NCBI GenBank assembly: GCA_003586115.2
Contig: QVOM02000091.1
Coordinates: 506,180 to 570,179, forward strand
DNA length: 64,000 nt
Direction: 5' to 3'
Source: Salvator merianae
Taxonomy: Eukaryota; Chordata; Lepidosauria; Squamata; Teiidae
Below are positions 25,326-37,300 of this stretch, in pieces. The translations under genes and the position numbers were made by a program. The notes under the pieces are model-generated. The model did no database searches. It was not told the DNA's origin and saw nothing but the letters and a program-made list of their open reading frames with translations. Position 1 is the first letter of the stretch. Each line of letters opens with the position of its first letter.

Positions 25326-25970
25326 GGATAGGACGCCATCTTCTTCTCCAACACCTGGATGCCAAAAGCAGATTGTACCCCACCAAACGCTGTATTGATT
25401 GTTCTCCTCTCTCCTTTTTTTTTTTTTTCCATCTGGAAAGCTGTTTGTTAAGGAACCAGGATTTCCCTCCATATAACTCAAAAGTATGAGGGGAAAAGGC
25501 TTCAGAAGAGCAGAAAAAGAGGCCAGGAATATATTGGATGAGAAAATCTTCCTTGCCTTATCTGTACCATAGATGGTGAATATGCTAGCTTTTTTGAGGA
25601 GAATACAACTAGCAATCTTCCATCCTTGTTTTACAGAACACCTCTGCCTAATACAAGTTGAAATTCTCCTCAACCAGTTCACAGGATGAAATCATTTTAC
25701 CCCACGTATGCCTGACAGGTGGCCAAATAACATTCTTATAACCACGTTGCCATAGTATGTTATAGAGAAGGGTTGTTGGAGGCAAACATTTTTATCAGAT
25801 ACCTTAAGCTGAAGTGTGGAAATAACTGCCTTTAGCAACTGGATGATGCAGCCACAGTGGCAGAAAACCACTTCATTGTATACCTGACTTAAGGCCTGCT
25901 CCATCTTGCCGCTTGGCAGAACGGCCCAGAAGAGGCATCTATCTCAGGGCAAATGTGCAAACTCTGTGTT
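25326..25970. other. LY6G6C 3' flank
   Basis: Presumed 3' UTR and downstream sequence with a T-run at about 25417-25430. No canonical poly(A) signal seen. Confidence 0.3.
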
Positions 25971-25975
25971 TGTTA

Positions 25976-26199
25976 GGTCACATCCACATGCATTTGAAAA
26001 GCAACTCAAAAAGCAGCTGAGATGTGGTAGCATGTGGCAGCTAGAGTTCTCATTCCATCACTTTGGAAGTACATTTTCTGGCTTCTGTTGTGGATTAGAG
26101 ATGGGATGAGAACACAAGAAAGTGGCAGCTATCACCTCTAAACTGCTTTTGTGCCACCTTTTTAAAAAAAAAATAAAAATGCAGGTGAATGCAGCCTTA
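25976..26199. mobile_element. MITE family D copy
   Basis: Imperfect inverted ends: cacatccacatgcatttga and aaaatgcaggtgaatgcagc. The internal ctcattccatcac / gtggattagagatggg segments also pair. Confidence 0.5.
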
Positions 26200-26227
26200 A
26201 TCTTGTCACATAAATGGACTCAGATAA

Positions 26228-26672
26228 ACTGGCTTAAAAGTGCCTCCAGATGCAGCTTAAAAACTGCGATTTTTCCAGGACTGTATTGGGATTGCCACAC
26301 GTACCTGTGGCAATCCCAATATACGCCTGGGATAGTCCATTGAAAATGTGCTATATAGGCATTTACAGAAAATCCAGCTCTGACGCCGGGTTTTCCGTCA
26401 TGCTGGGTTGCTTACCTTGTCTGCTGCTTCACTGTGGGATCGCTGCTCTTGCAAAAGTATTTGTATGCAGGAAGTGCACAGAAAATCAAAGGGAAGTGGG
26501 TGGGTACTTCCTCAATATGGGTACTTTTGCAAGAGCAGTGATTCTGCAAAGAAACAATAGACAATGTACTAGCCCATGATTGCTTCCTGCTGTCTGGCAA
26601 CGGCAGCAAGAGGTGACTGTGGGATCTTAACAAAATTCTGCAATTTCCTCTTGCCATCTGGAGGCATCCCAA
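26228..26672. mobile_element. MITE family C copy
   Basis: Ends gtgcctccagatgcagc and gccatctggaggcatccc. It contains the internal palindrome gggattgccacacgtacctg/tggcaatccc typical of the family. Confidence 0.6.
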
Positions 26673-26963
26673 GAAGTGTACCTGCATGCAAATAGCTTCT
26701 TACAACCTCTGATTCAAGCATTATGCATGGCTAATGGTAGCAGTCAGCCATTTTTTTAAGTCCTCTGACCACCATCCAAGAAAATGCCCAGGGTCCTGAG
26801 AGACCTTTTAGATGGTATGAAGCCTGCCTAGATCCCAGGCAAGGCATCCCTTAATAGTAACATGGAGTTGGACTTGGCTTTGTGCTATATGCTTTTCATC
26901 CTTTTTCAAACATCTCTTCTTACCTCTTCCACCATTTTTGCCTTGTGACCAATTCTCATTTCA

Positions 26964-27447
26964 GACTGCCTCCAGACAGCAAGAGAAAAACACAGAATCT
27001 TCTTTGAATCCTGCAACTGACTCTTGCCTTTTCTGTCAAACAGAAGGGCAACATCGTGGAGCAAGGGCAGACATCTACCTGTCTGGACGCTTGCGCCCGC
27101 CATGGTGCAGCTCATACACCCAGATATTTTGATAACACAAAACACCCAAAGTGTGCGATTACCACCCTCTGCACATGCATGGCAGTCATTTTTGGCCCAG
27201 TTTGGCCCCATGCTTGTGCAGTGGCCATTTCCAAAATGGCGGACCCTGGAAGCAACCATCCAGACAAATTAAGTTTTCTCACTATATTGGTAAAAACCCA
27301 GGTTGGGAACTGATTTTCCCACAGTAACATTATTGTGGGATTTCACCCCAATACCCCAGGGCTATGCTGGGATTGCCACAGACACGTGTGACAATACCAA
27401 CACAGTGCCAGGATAATCCTGGGTTTATACCCTGTCTGGATGCAGCA
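26964..27447. mobile_element. MITE family C copy (TCA duplication)
   Basis: Ends GACTGCCTCCAGACAGC and CTGTCTGGATGCAGCA; TCA flanks both sides (26961-26963, 27448-27450). Internal gggattgccacagacacg matches the other C copies. Confidence 0.65.
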
Positions 27448-29970
27448 TCAATTTCTGCCTTCTTGGATCTTTCCTTCTTTTACCCAGTTACACATTTTCT
27501 TTTTGCATCCATGCATTGGCCCTTTCAGATATTAATGCTTCTACTTCTTTTCCTCTGTACGTTGGTGGGAGTTGCCCTCCTTGCCTCCTTCTGATGACAA
27601 CAGAGTGCGTTAATGAGGAAGAGAGGCCAAGACCCGGAGGAGGATTCTTGGAGCAGAACGATGTTTTTTTTTTCCCAACCACCATCAAAAAATGCACTTT
27701 TACAGCATGCCAATGTTCATATATGAAAGTTAAGCGTTATTAGTTGAGCAGAGAATAGTAAAATGTCCTTTGCAGGAAACTGTGCATGCTGCCTGTTCAT
27801 AAGCCGATAGTTCTCCATATATCTGCCCAAAGAGCAAAGACTCAAAACATGGATTTGGAGGCCTATACATATCTGGAAGGAGAACTTAATACACACACAC
27901 ACACATACATACATACACATTTCCAGTCTTCCTTTCTTACAAGTATCAGCATACAGATCTGTAAACTACCACATCTTTGACACTTGTATGAAAAACTGCC
28001 AGATGGCAGCAAACAGTACACAGTTGTCCCTACTACATCACAAACTGTTTGCTGAACCCTTTTGCAAACAGAGCCCAGTGTGTTCACAAAGAGCCAGGCA
28101 CAGTTACCACAAAGGTCATACAATTTGTACCTGGAACTCCGAAAATACTTCTTTCTCTGGGGCTGTATCATGCGCAAATCCTAAAATATGCTTCATGTGA
28201 GATATTTTGCAATAGGAAATGCAGAATCAAAACATCATATAGGAGATGGGCCTCATACTAAAAGAGCAAGTCAGGCTCAGGAAGGCAGAAGAATCCCGTC
28301 ATCTACAAATTTTTGCAAGAGCTGGCACTTCAAGCATTGTTTTCCTGCCTTTCCTGTCGCCTTTATTATCTGCAGCTGGATGTTCTGGAAATAATTTTTT
28401 GCTTCTCAGAACGTACAGTTTCATCAACAGAACATGTACTCTATGCTCGCTCTATAATCAAACTCCTGAAGACGGATGTTCATAGATAACCAAATGCTTT
28501 ATTGCACTGAATAGACATGAAACAGCTTTTATATTCGCAACTGAACTGTAGTACAGCTGGACTAAAATGTATTTTGGTGGCTTTTAAAAAGAATTTAAAC
28601 TCTAAATTCCATGCTTGAACCTAATAGCATTCTTTATTCAAAGGCACTCCCCACTTCAAAAATTCACATTTAGTTGTCATTTCAAGCATCTTAAATTATA
28701 TTTGTTTCTCCCTTGTAAGAACAGCCCAAACCAGCATCCACAAAATACTATTTTTGAAAAGAGAGGGCTTTGATATTAGATTTTCAACATCAGAATGGGA
28801 GATGAAAGTCAGGAATTCAAAGTACATGTGTTTCCTCACTCTGGTTGAACACCTTTGCCCCCTCCAAAATATTGTTTTCAAAATTGGGATTAGGGAGATG
28901 GAAATTTCAACAAGAAACCCAAATATTAGAATTCAAGCAAGACTGTTCCCTCTCCAACCTGAATTTGCTGAAGACTCTAAGCAGCCTTTTTTATTCTATG
29001 GAAAGGAATAAAATTCCTCCATATATTAGGCATGTGTCAAACACAAGCTATTATGAAAGGTCTGGGACTATCAGGTGTTTCACCTGACAACCCTTGGGCT
29101 CTTTTCGGCATCTGCAGCAACTCACAAGTGGGTGAGCCTCATTGAAAAGGAGTGGGGAATTCCCTTTTGCCAGAAGTGCAACTGCTTGCTTTATCATCCT
29201 CTCTATGGGAAGGGCTCTCTGTGCCTGCACAATGGTGTCACGCGATGATGGGCCTCTCACAGCAGTTTGTGACTGATAAACTGTGGTTTTGCACACACCT
29301 ACCATATACTTAGGTGCCGTTCTGTTCACCCTTTTCTCCCTCCAGAATTGTTTTGCCTTTATTCTGCAACTTGTATAAAAAATACGGAGGAAGCTAGCTC
29401 CCCAAAAGTGGTCAATGTTGACCTGTGTGTTTGTAAGTAAATATTTTGAATTGTTGCTTGCAGCTGCATCCCAAATACCAGGAGAAAGTTCTGCTGTGTC
29501 TCCATTACACAGCAAAGGCACCTTAATCAGATCCTCAGGGCATCTGGTCTCCATCGGGCGTAATGGAAACTGGCCTCAGTTAAGGTGCTTTTTCTGCATA
29601 ATAAAGATGCAGCTTCATATTCACCAAGTGCCATTTAAGCCAGTCAAATGCAAGAATGGATGCAGTATCCTGTTTGCTGCTGTCTCTGAAATTTGTCATG
29701 CCCCGGCTGGCATGTCCCCGTTTCTGTCGTTTCTGAATCAAATCCAAAGTTCTCAATGCCAAATAAAGTTTAGCCTGATCTAATCTCTGCTGCCTCAAAG
29801 AGACTCTTAATTTCTCTGATGTGACTCTAGCCTTCATCTGCTGACTGATTCTCATCAATAAGTTTTCCTAAACTCTAGAATAATTGAAAAGGGCAAAAAA
29901 TATAGTGCATAATTTTAAAACAACAAATAAATCATCCGAATGTTCCTTAATGGGTGAGACATATGCTTAT
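27448..29970. other. LY6G6C-LY6G6F convergent intergenic region
   Basis: A CA/TACA microsatellite lies at 27889-27918. A 167-codon open frame on the minus strand (29554-29051) has no recognisable family. No Ly6-type exon is seen on the minus strand. Confidence 0.3.
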
Positions 29971-29974
29971 TTCA

Positions 29975-30080
29975 TTCATTAAATTTATTAGCCATTCTAT
30001 ACAGAACATCCCAAGGTGACTTACAGTAATTTAGAGGCATCCACATTTACCCAGAATGGAGACATCAAAATTCTAAAACA
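29975..30080 (-). mobile_element. LINE tail, antisense
   Basis: ttaaatttattagccattct followed by cagaacatcccaaggtgac, a reversed LINE 3' end type seen elsewhere. Confidence 0.35.
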
Positions 30081-30589
30081 GTTAATTGAAACATGAGCAT
30101 AAAGGTGTTGCAGCCAATCATCATTAGTTCCCAAATGTCTGGTGGAAAAGTACAGATTTTATGTGACAACACAAAGTTATCAGGATCCGTGCCAAGCAAG
30201 CTTCTCTGGGGAGAGATGCCACAGGCATGAGGCCATTGGAAAGGAGGCTCACTTGCTCATGTTCTTCACACTTACAGTAGCAACCACTGCAGGTGAATGC
30301 AGCCTGATGCACATCCCTCCAATCACTGATCAGCTTTCAGCTGGAGGCAGAACTTCTGGTTGCATTCACCTGTACCCATTGACACTGTGCAGAGACAGAA
30401 GAAAAGGCCACTGATGATTTCCTATATAGGCAGTGAATTGGTAGGAAAAGAGGCATTGTAACAGGCAGTGAGGTAAGAGACAAGCAATATAAGACATTAT
30501 AGATTAAAACCAGAATTGTGTATATGTCCAGAACCTTCTAGATGTGATTCAGGATTTGCTGACTCATTGGGAATTAGGATTTCCTACTC

Positions 30590-30946
30590 AGTGGTCAGAA
30601 AACCTCTAAAGACCATTTGAAATGACCAGAGAGTAGGGGAGGGTTTTGTCTTCGTCTTCTGCTTGAGAATGCCCAGAAGCAATTGGGGGCCACTGTAAGA
30701 CACAGTGGCCCTTTCTGCACTTGACTTTATTCTGGATCATATCCCAGAACAGGGACCTGCTATCCGCACGCTAGTGGAGTTTACAGCAGGCCCTGCATGG
30801 GGCCTGCCATAGTTCCTACTAGCATGCAGATGGCAGGTCCCTATTCCAGGATATAATCTGGTATAAGGCCAAGTGCAGAAAGGGCCAGTATGCTGTACTA
30901 GATGGGCTGTGACTTGACCAGCAAGACTCCTCTTATGTATTTATGA
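30590..30946 (+). mobile_element. CR1 3' end split by a MITE
   Basis: CR1 segments 30590-30706 (ctctaaagaccatttgaaatg, cccagaagcaattggggg) and 30890-30946 (gtatgctgtactagatgggc, cctcttatgtatttatg) are contiguous once the MITE at 30707-30886 is set aside. Confidence 0.7.
30707..30886. mobile_element. Short PIF/Harbinger-like MITE with AGT duplication
   Basis: Perfect-looking inverted ends GGCCCTTTCTGCACTT and AAGTGCAGAAAGGGCC; AGT at 30704-30706 and 30887-30889. Internal halves also pair (tggatcatatccc / ggatataat). Relatives at 34374 and 47917. Confidence 0.8.
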
Positions 30947-30947
30947 C

Positions 30948-31236
30948 CTTTCTGGCCACCAGCTTGGATAGCTTTAAGAAAGGGTTAGACAAATTCAAAG
31001 AGGACAGGTAAATCAGTGGCTACTAGAACTGATGACTAGGTACAACCTCCAGGTTGGAAACACATGCAGGATGTTTCTAAAGGTCATTTGCAGAGAGTCA
31101 AGAGCAAGCAAAAGTTTTGTCTTTGTCTTCTATTTGAGAAGCCTAGAAGCAACTGGTGCATCACTGTGTGAGACAACATGCTGAACTAGATGGACTGTGG
31201 CCTGATCCAACAGGGCTTCTCTTACGTTCTTATGAC
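30948..31236 (+). mobile_element. CR1 3' end next to the LY6G6F stop codon
   Basis: Runs from ccaccagcttggatagcttt to gggcttctcttacgttctta. It lies antisense within what should be the LY6G6F 3' UTR, 11 bp past the stop. Confidence 0.75.
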
Positions 31237-31246
31237 TGTCCTTTAG

Positions 31247-31311
31247 TCACAGCGTCTCTCTTCCAGTTTTGATATTCTCATACACTTGTGTGCATTCTAA
31301 TTGGGAAAATT
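31247..31311 (-). CDS. LY6G6F: LY6G6F terminal coding exon (Y-x-N signalling motif and stop)
   Basis: After acceptor tgtgtgtattgcag, 65 nt encode [19 protein letters not shown] and two more residues, then TGA at 31249-31247. The QVYENI hexapeptide is identical to what I recall of the mammalian LY6G6F tail. A CR1 remnant in the opposite sense begins about 12 bp beyond the stop. Confidence 0.85.
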
Positions 31312-34300
31312 CTGCAATACACACAATGAAGTCATATGCATAAGTTTGGTTTTCAGCTCCGTGTTATTTGAACTACAGATCCTATACACTGCACAGATAT
31401 AGCAAAGAAGCTATAAACTTTGAAAAAGTTTCAAACCTGAGATTAAAAAGTACTAGAACTTGTTTACTTAGCAAAAATTGTAATTTTAGTCAGCAGTTAG
31501 GAAGAGATTTTTGAAACTTTATTGTTTGGGTTACTCAAACTTCTTCTCCGTTTATTCACACATTAAAATGACCAGTTAGGGGGTGGATACTGAGCAATTT
31601 GACCACATGTGGATGTTCCTATCCTGTAATCTATTTGCTTAAAAGACCAGAAAAAGCATAGTTGGATAGGTGCAGGAAGAATGACCCTGTCAATGAACTT
31701 TCATTAGTAGTTCTGTCCCTCTGCCTGTATTTTTCCCCTTTTCTAGCCTGTGTTTTTAAAGCCAGCACCTTTGGCAGAGTTTGCCCTATCAGCACTTGGG
31801 AGGGTAGACGCAAGAAGGTCAGGCAGACAAGTTCACTAGGAGTTAGGATGCTTTCACACTTTCCATCTTAGAATGTTCGCAATCGAATATTCCCAGATGA
31901 AACAGCCCTCACACTGCAAGGCTGGAACATCCCAAGAACGGGTGTCCAGCATTCACAGTGCAAATGCTGGCTGCCCGCCATAACAACAGCTGGGGGAATG
32001 TCTGGCCACTGCCATGGTGACCGGGGACAAGTGGCATGGCTGTGCAGCCACGCCACACAGCACAGTGGTCGCACATGGCATGCAGATGTGTGAACGCTGC
32101 ATACTGGGAGCAATCCAGGGGGTCTTTCTGCACTTTCCATCTTGAATGTTCACATGTGAATGGATCTCGCAGTGCGACAGCCATTCACACTGCACGGGCT
32201 GGAACATCCTGGCAATGGGCTACCAACACTTGCAACGTGAATGCTGGCCACCCACGCCATCACAGCAGCCGGGGAAACATCCGGCCGCTGCCATAGTGAC
32301 TGGGGATGCTGTATAACTGCACAACCACAGCGTCAGCTGCAGCTACAGCCACACCACGCAGCATTCACACCCAGGCGAAGGTGCAAACACTGTGTACCAG
32401 GAGCAGCCCAGCTGCTCCCGGCACAGCTGTGGAACACAATTTTGTGCTCCACAGCTAGTAGTGATCAGCAGCAGCTGTAGCTGCTCCCAATCCCTTCAAC
32501 CTCTTGCAAAATGCAGACGCACTTCAGTAACGAGTGTGCAAACACCCTCTGGTGAAAAATGCAAAGAGGCGCTAAGTCTCTTGTTTCGCTTTCTTTGGCC
32601 AGCATCATTAAAGCCAGCAGACTTGGCAGAGCTTGCCCCGGGGATTCTGGGGTTGGGAAAGGAGAGCGAGGGCAGCCAGGTTCCACCCTGGATCCTTGGA
32701 TAGGGAAACACTCTAAATTCATCCAAGGAATCAGCAGCTTGAGGAGTTGCTAAGTGCACGGAACAGCGGCAGCAACAACAAAAAGCAAAACTGCATTAGG
32801 GAAAACGAGGGTGTAAAAAGAGAAATACTCCAAAATCATCCGGGGGGCTGTATCCCCAGCCTCCGGTGCCCACCCGTTTTCCAACTTTTTATAATAGTGC
32901 CGGACTTTAGGGGTGAGTGCCACAGCCTCCCTCAGCCAAAGAAGCTGAAATGCCGTCATATCACATCTCAAAGCAATCACGCGCTTTGATCTGTCAAGCA
33001 GAAATATCCAGGGCTGGCCAAATTATGCTCCCGTCATTCCTTGCCATTGACCAGACTGGAGGGGGCTGATGGGAGCTGTAATACAGGAGGATCTGAAGGT
33101 CGTAACTTCCCCAGCTATATCCTACACCATTCAAATGCAAATTATGCCACCAGGCTCTTAGCATCGCAGGTGGATCTCCAGACAGCCCAGATGTCATGTC
33201 ATGTCATGTCAGCATTCTGTTTGTCTATTGGCTGCTTAATTTGCAGTAAAGATAGTATGTGATCGCCTGCACTATTCTTACCACAACCAGCATGGAACCA
33301 ACTTACTGGCAGTCTGGCGCCACTCCTGGTTCAGTAGCAACTTCCAGGAGCTTGCTGCAAATAAAAACAAAAACAAAAAGGAGGCTGCACGGTGAGCACC
33401 CAGAAGTTTCTACTGAAGCAGTGTTGCAGGAGCCTTACCAGATGTCCTGGTAAGTGAATCCATGCTCGGATCTCAGTTATATGAAGGAGCACCTTCACCT
33501 TCTCCCATGTAGAACCTGCCCAAATATTCAGATCTCAAGGCAAGGGCCTTCTTGTAGTTCCTCCTCTCTCAGAGGTGCAGAGGGCAGGAACAAGCAAGAG
33601 GGTGGTGGCTCATCTGTGGTGGCTCCCAGACTTTGGGACAGCCTCCTTTTGGAGGTTCACCAGGCATCCAGGTCTTTAATGCTTAGCTTCTTTTGAGTGT
33701 TGGCCTGCCAGGGAGGGAGGAACAGAAGGAGGAAGGAGTGGAGGGAGGATGGGAGGGCCATATAGTAAATATGTTTTAGGTATATTTTATATTTTTATTC
33801 TGTGATCTGTCCTGGGACCTTTGGGTGAAGGGTGGGATATAAATTCTTAAATAAAAAATAAACAGCCTGGGTGTGTTTGGTGGACCACGTAAAGGAGCAA
33901 TGCCAGCTTTCCTTGAGATGCAGCATTGCCCCTCCCTCTCTGGAGGAAGCCTTAATTTGAAATAAGTAGAGCACATGGTTATTTTAAAGGACTTTCCCCA
34001 ACCTGGTGACTGCCTTAGACTACCACTCCCAATGCTGGCTGGAGCTTATGGGAACCACAGTTAAAAATACCTGAAGCGGAACTCATGGATAAAGACCAAT
34101 CTAACAATTCCATCCTTGCCCATTATATCTTGGGTATACACTATGATCTCCCTGCACCACTTCTTTTTCCAGCTTCCATTCTACCATTGGAAAATACAAC
34201 ATTTTATCCTTCCTTTGTAGACCTCTCTGTTGACCAGCCTGGAACATCTCAGTCCAAACTATATTCACCATCACTCAGTGGTGGTTTGTGCCATTGTGGC

Positions 34301-37300
34301 TGGGCGGGAAGAAGCGAACATAGCACAGCAGCCCAAAAGAAGTGGAACCACGGGTCAGAAAAGGTAAGGCTAACACGCTTTCAGCACTGGGGCTCATTCC
34401 ATATTATATCCCGAAATAGGGACCTGTCATCTGCACGCTGGCGCAGACCCCAGGTGAGGTTTGCCATAGTCTGCACCAGCATGCAGATAGCAGGCCCCTG
34501 TCCCAGGATATAATCGGAAAAAAGGCCCAGTGCAAAAAGGGCCTAAGTGCAGGCAAGACACCATAAAACACATTCCTTCCCAAATCCACACGACACGTGA
34601 TCCCACTGAATATAAGTTAATTTTACTATCACCAGCAAACCAGCAAAGGGAACATAATGAATTTGCTCTCATTAGTCAAAGTGAAACACGCATGGAGGAG
34701 GAAGGGGAAGAGGGTTCAAATTCTGGGCTGCTGGGATGGATGGAGAGTGTCCCACCTTGAACACATGGGCTAACTGCCCTTACTGTCCCCCATATTGCAC
34801 ACCCTTTGTAGAGACTGGGAGCCTCAGCTACTGTGCTTCATTAGAGCACATCCTACCCAGAGAAGCTAAAGCTGCATTCCCAGGTAATAACAAAGCAGCT
34901 CAAAAGTGCCTCAGAGACTGTAGCATGTGGCCCTCATGTTCTCATCCCATCTCTAATCCACCTTTTCTAACCTACAACGTCCATGAGAGGGGTAGGGGGA
35001 GACTAGAATGTTCATGAGAGGGGGAAGGGCAGACTAGAATGTTCATGAGAGGGGGAGGGGCAGACTAGAATGTTCATGAGTGGGGGTCAGACTAGAATGT
35101 TCATGAAAGAGAGAGGAGCAGACTAGAATGTTCATGGGGGGGAGGGGCAGACCAGAGGGTTCATGAGGGGGGAAGGGCAGACTAGAGTGTCCATGAGAGG
35201 GGGAGGGGCAGACTAGAATGTTCATGAGTGGGGGTCAGACTAGAATGTTCATGAAAGAGAGAGGAGCAGACTAGAATGTTCATGGGGGGGAGGGGCAGAC
35301 CAGAGGGTTCATGAGGGGGGAAGGGCAGACTAGAGTGTCCATGAGAGGGGGAGGAGCAAACTAAAATGTTCATGTGAGGAGGAAGGGCAGACTGGCACAT
35401 GAACAAGCCCACCTGTGAATTGTCTGCAAGCTGGCTCAGTCCTATTGGCTGTGATCACAGCCTAGACCTCCCTGAACGTAAAGACAAAAGAGCCACTGAA
35501 GCCCTGCACATCCTTACCTTTCCTGGGTTTTGTCAGATGACCTGAATGCTTCTGACTGAAAGGGGGAAAAAAAATAAACAGAAATACAGATGCTATATTC
35601 AGGATAATAACTAGCTAATGGAGCAAACATTCATAAACAACTAAAAGTATATATACATGGGAATGCAATACACTGTTGCACATATTTTACAGTCCCTGCT
35701 GTCACCTGCTGGTTGTATGGGTAGCCTTTCACTGAATCTAACATCCCAAGGAAAGAATCCTCGTTTTTTTCCCCCCATCCTCAGTTTTAATCATGTTTTT
35801 TAACTTCTATGACTGTAGTTGTTTTCAGTCTCCATGTTTGTAAACCGCTGTAGGATTATATTTTAATGGGAAGCAGTGTATAAATATTTTAAATAATTTT
35901 TTAAAATGAAAATGAATAAATATAATCTATGCATAAATCCCACACAAATAAAACAGAAATATGCGGAAAATTTTCTGAATAAATGATGAAAAAAGTGGTT
36001 GTTTTATTTTTGCCTTTCCCGTCCTTTGATTATAAAACAGTCTAAGAAGGCCCTAAGTTAGGATCACATGATTGAACTGAGACAACCTGTTAATTTTCCT
36101 GAAGCATTTGCAAGTTAGATGTTCTTGTCAAAACTCTATTTTGCAAGAGTTTGTTTTTAAACTCTTTTAAAAGTGTTTAAAACTTTTTAAGTGCATGTTT
36201 GCGCCTGGTATTGTAGAGAAGCCAAGGCTGCATCTAGACGCCACTCATTTATTCCACTATATTTGGGTATTCCAGAATAAAGCCTGGATATTCCAGAATA
36301 TCCAGGCTTTATTCTGGAATATCCAAATATAGTGGAATAAGTAAGCAATGTCTGGGCACAAGATGTCCTTAACCCATATTCGGCACTTGGGGAATACTTG
36401 AGAAAAGTCAGACAGCTTTGGTACATGGATTGCCATTGCGTGTGCCCAAGGAAATGTTGGACTTTTTGCCCTCAAAGGAATTCTTCTCCCACTGAGCTAA
36501 GATCACTTCTTTTCCATTTGCAACTTACCGACATCTCCTTCTCCACAGCACCACTCCTAGAGCGCATATGATTGCAAACTGCACAGCAACAGCGACGGCC
36601 AAGAGAATCCAGGGAATACCGTTTTTTCTGCTTTCTGGGCACAGAGGTGACAGGTGTTCCATTGCTGCTTCTGTGCACATAGGGAAGTCACAAGCAGAAA
36701 ACAAAACTGTGAAACCCTGGTGCCAGAATCACTCAGACACTCAGACCAAAAAGGATTTAGGGGGCTGTGCCACTGATTTACATAACATTATTGAATGCAG
36801 ATTAAAATGTAGGAGTTTCTGGAATAGTGACTCAGACAGGTTGGGGGCAGCACACAATCCTAAATGCCTCAGGATTTCCAGCCAGCCAGTCCTTGTCCTT
36901 TCATACACACTAAACTTGCATTGGTTGTCAGTAAGCTACAGGTTCAAGGTTTTAGCATATAAAGCATATAAAGCCCTAAATGATTTGAGGTCCTTTTTTT
37001 GTTACGTGTGATCACAGTCTTGGTTGTCAAATCAGAATAACAATGCAAAGCAAGAAGCATGTTGGAGAAGAAACCAGATGTCCAGGCTAAAGAATACAGG
37101 ATGATCTTAAATGCCTTCCTAGTATTACCGCCTCTCGTGTTATTCTGCACAAGAGCAAGGAATATTGTGCTGAGATTTCTTTCTCCCCTTCAACAGAAGA
37201 TTTTATTTTGTTCATACACTTTGCCATGAATTCATATGGAATTGGTTTCTGATTCTTTGCCCTTGGTTCTTCCAAAATGGCTGTCTGTGGGAGCAGAAGG

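Noticed and set aside
27863..28177. Cysteine-rich minus-strand frame as a candidate LY6G6D exon
   Set aside because: The cysteine spacing does not fit a Ly6 domain and part of the frame is CA-repeat translation.
29051..29554. 167-codon open frame on the minus strand between LY6G6C and LY6G6F
   Set aside because: I could not recognise any family and it does not have the cysteine pattern of a Ly6 protein. No promoter or splice evidence.
34976..35385. CRISPR-like array of regularly spaced repeats
   Set aside because: Units are directly tandem without unique spacers, and the DNA is vertebrate.
35043..35412. Repetitive proline/serine-rich open frames on the minus strand
   Set aside because: They are translations of the 30-bp minisatellite; no start context or conservation.
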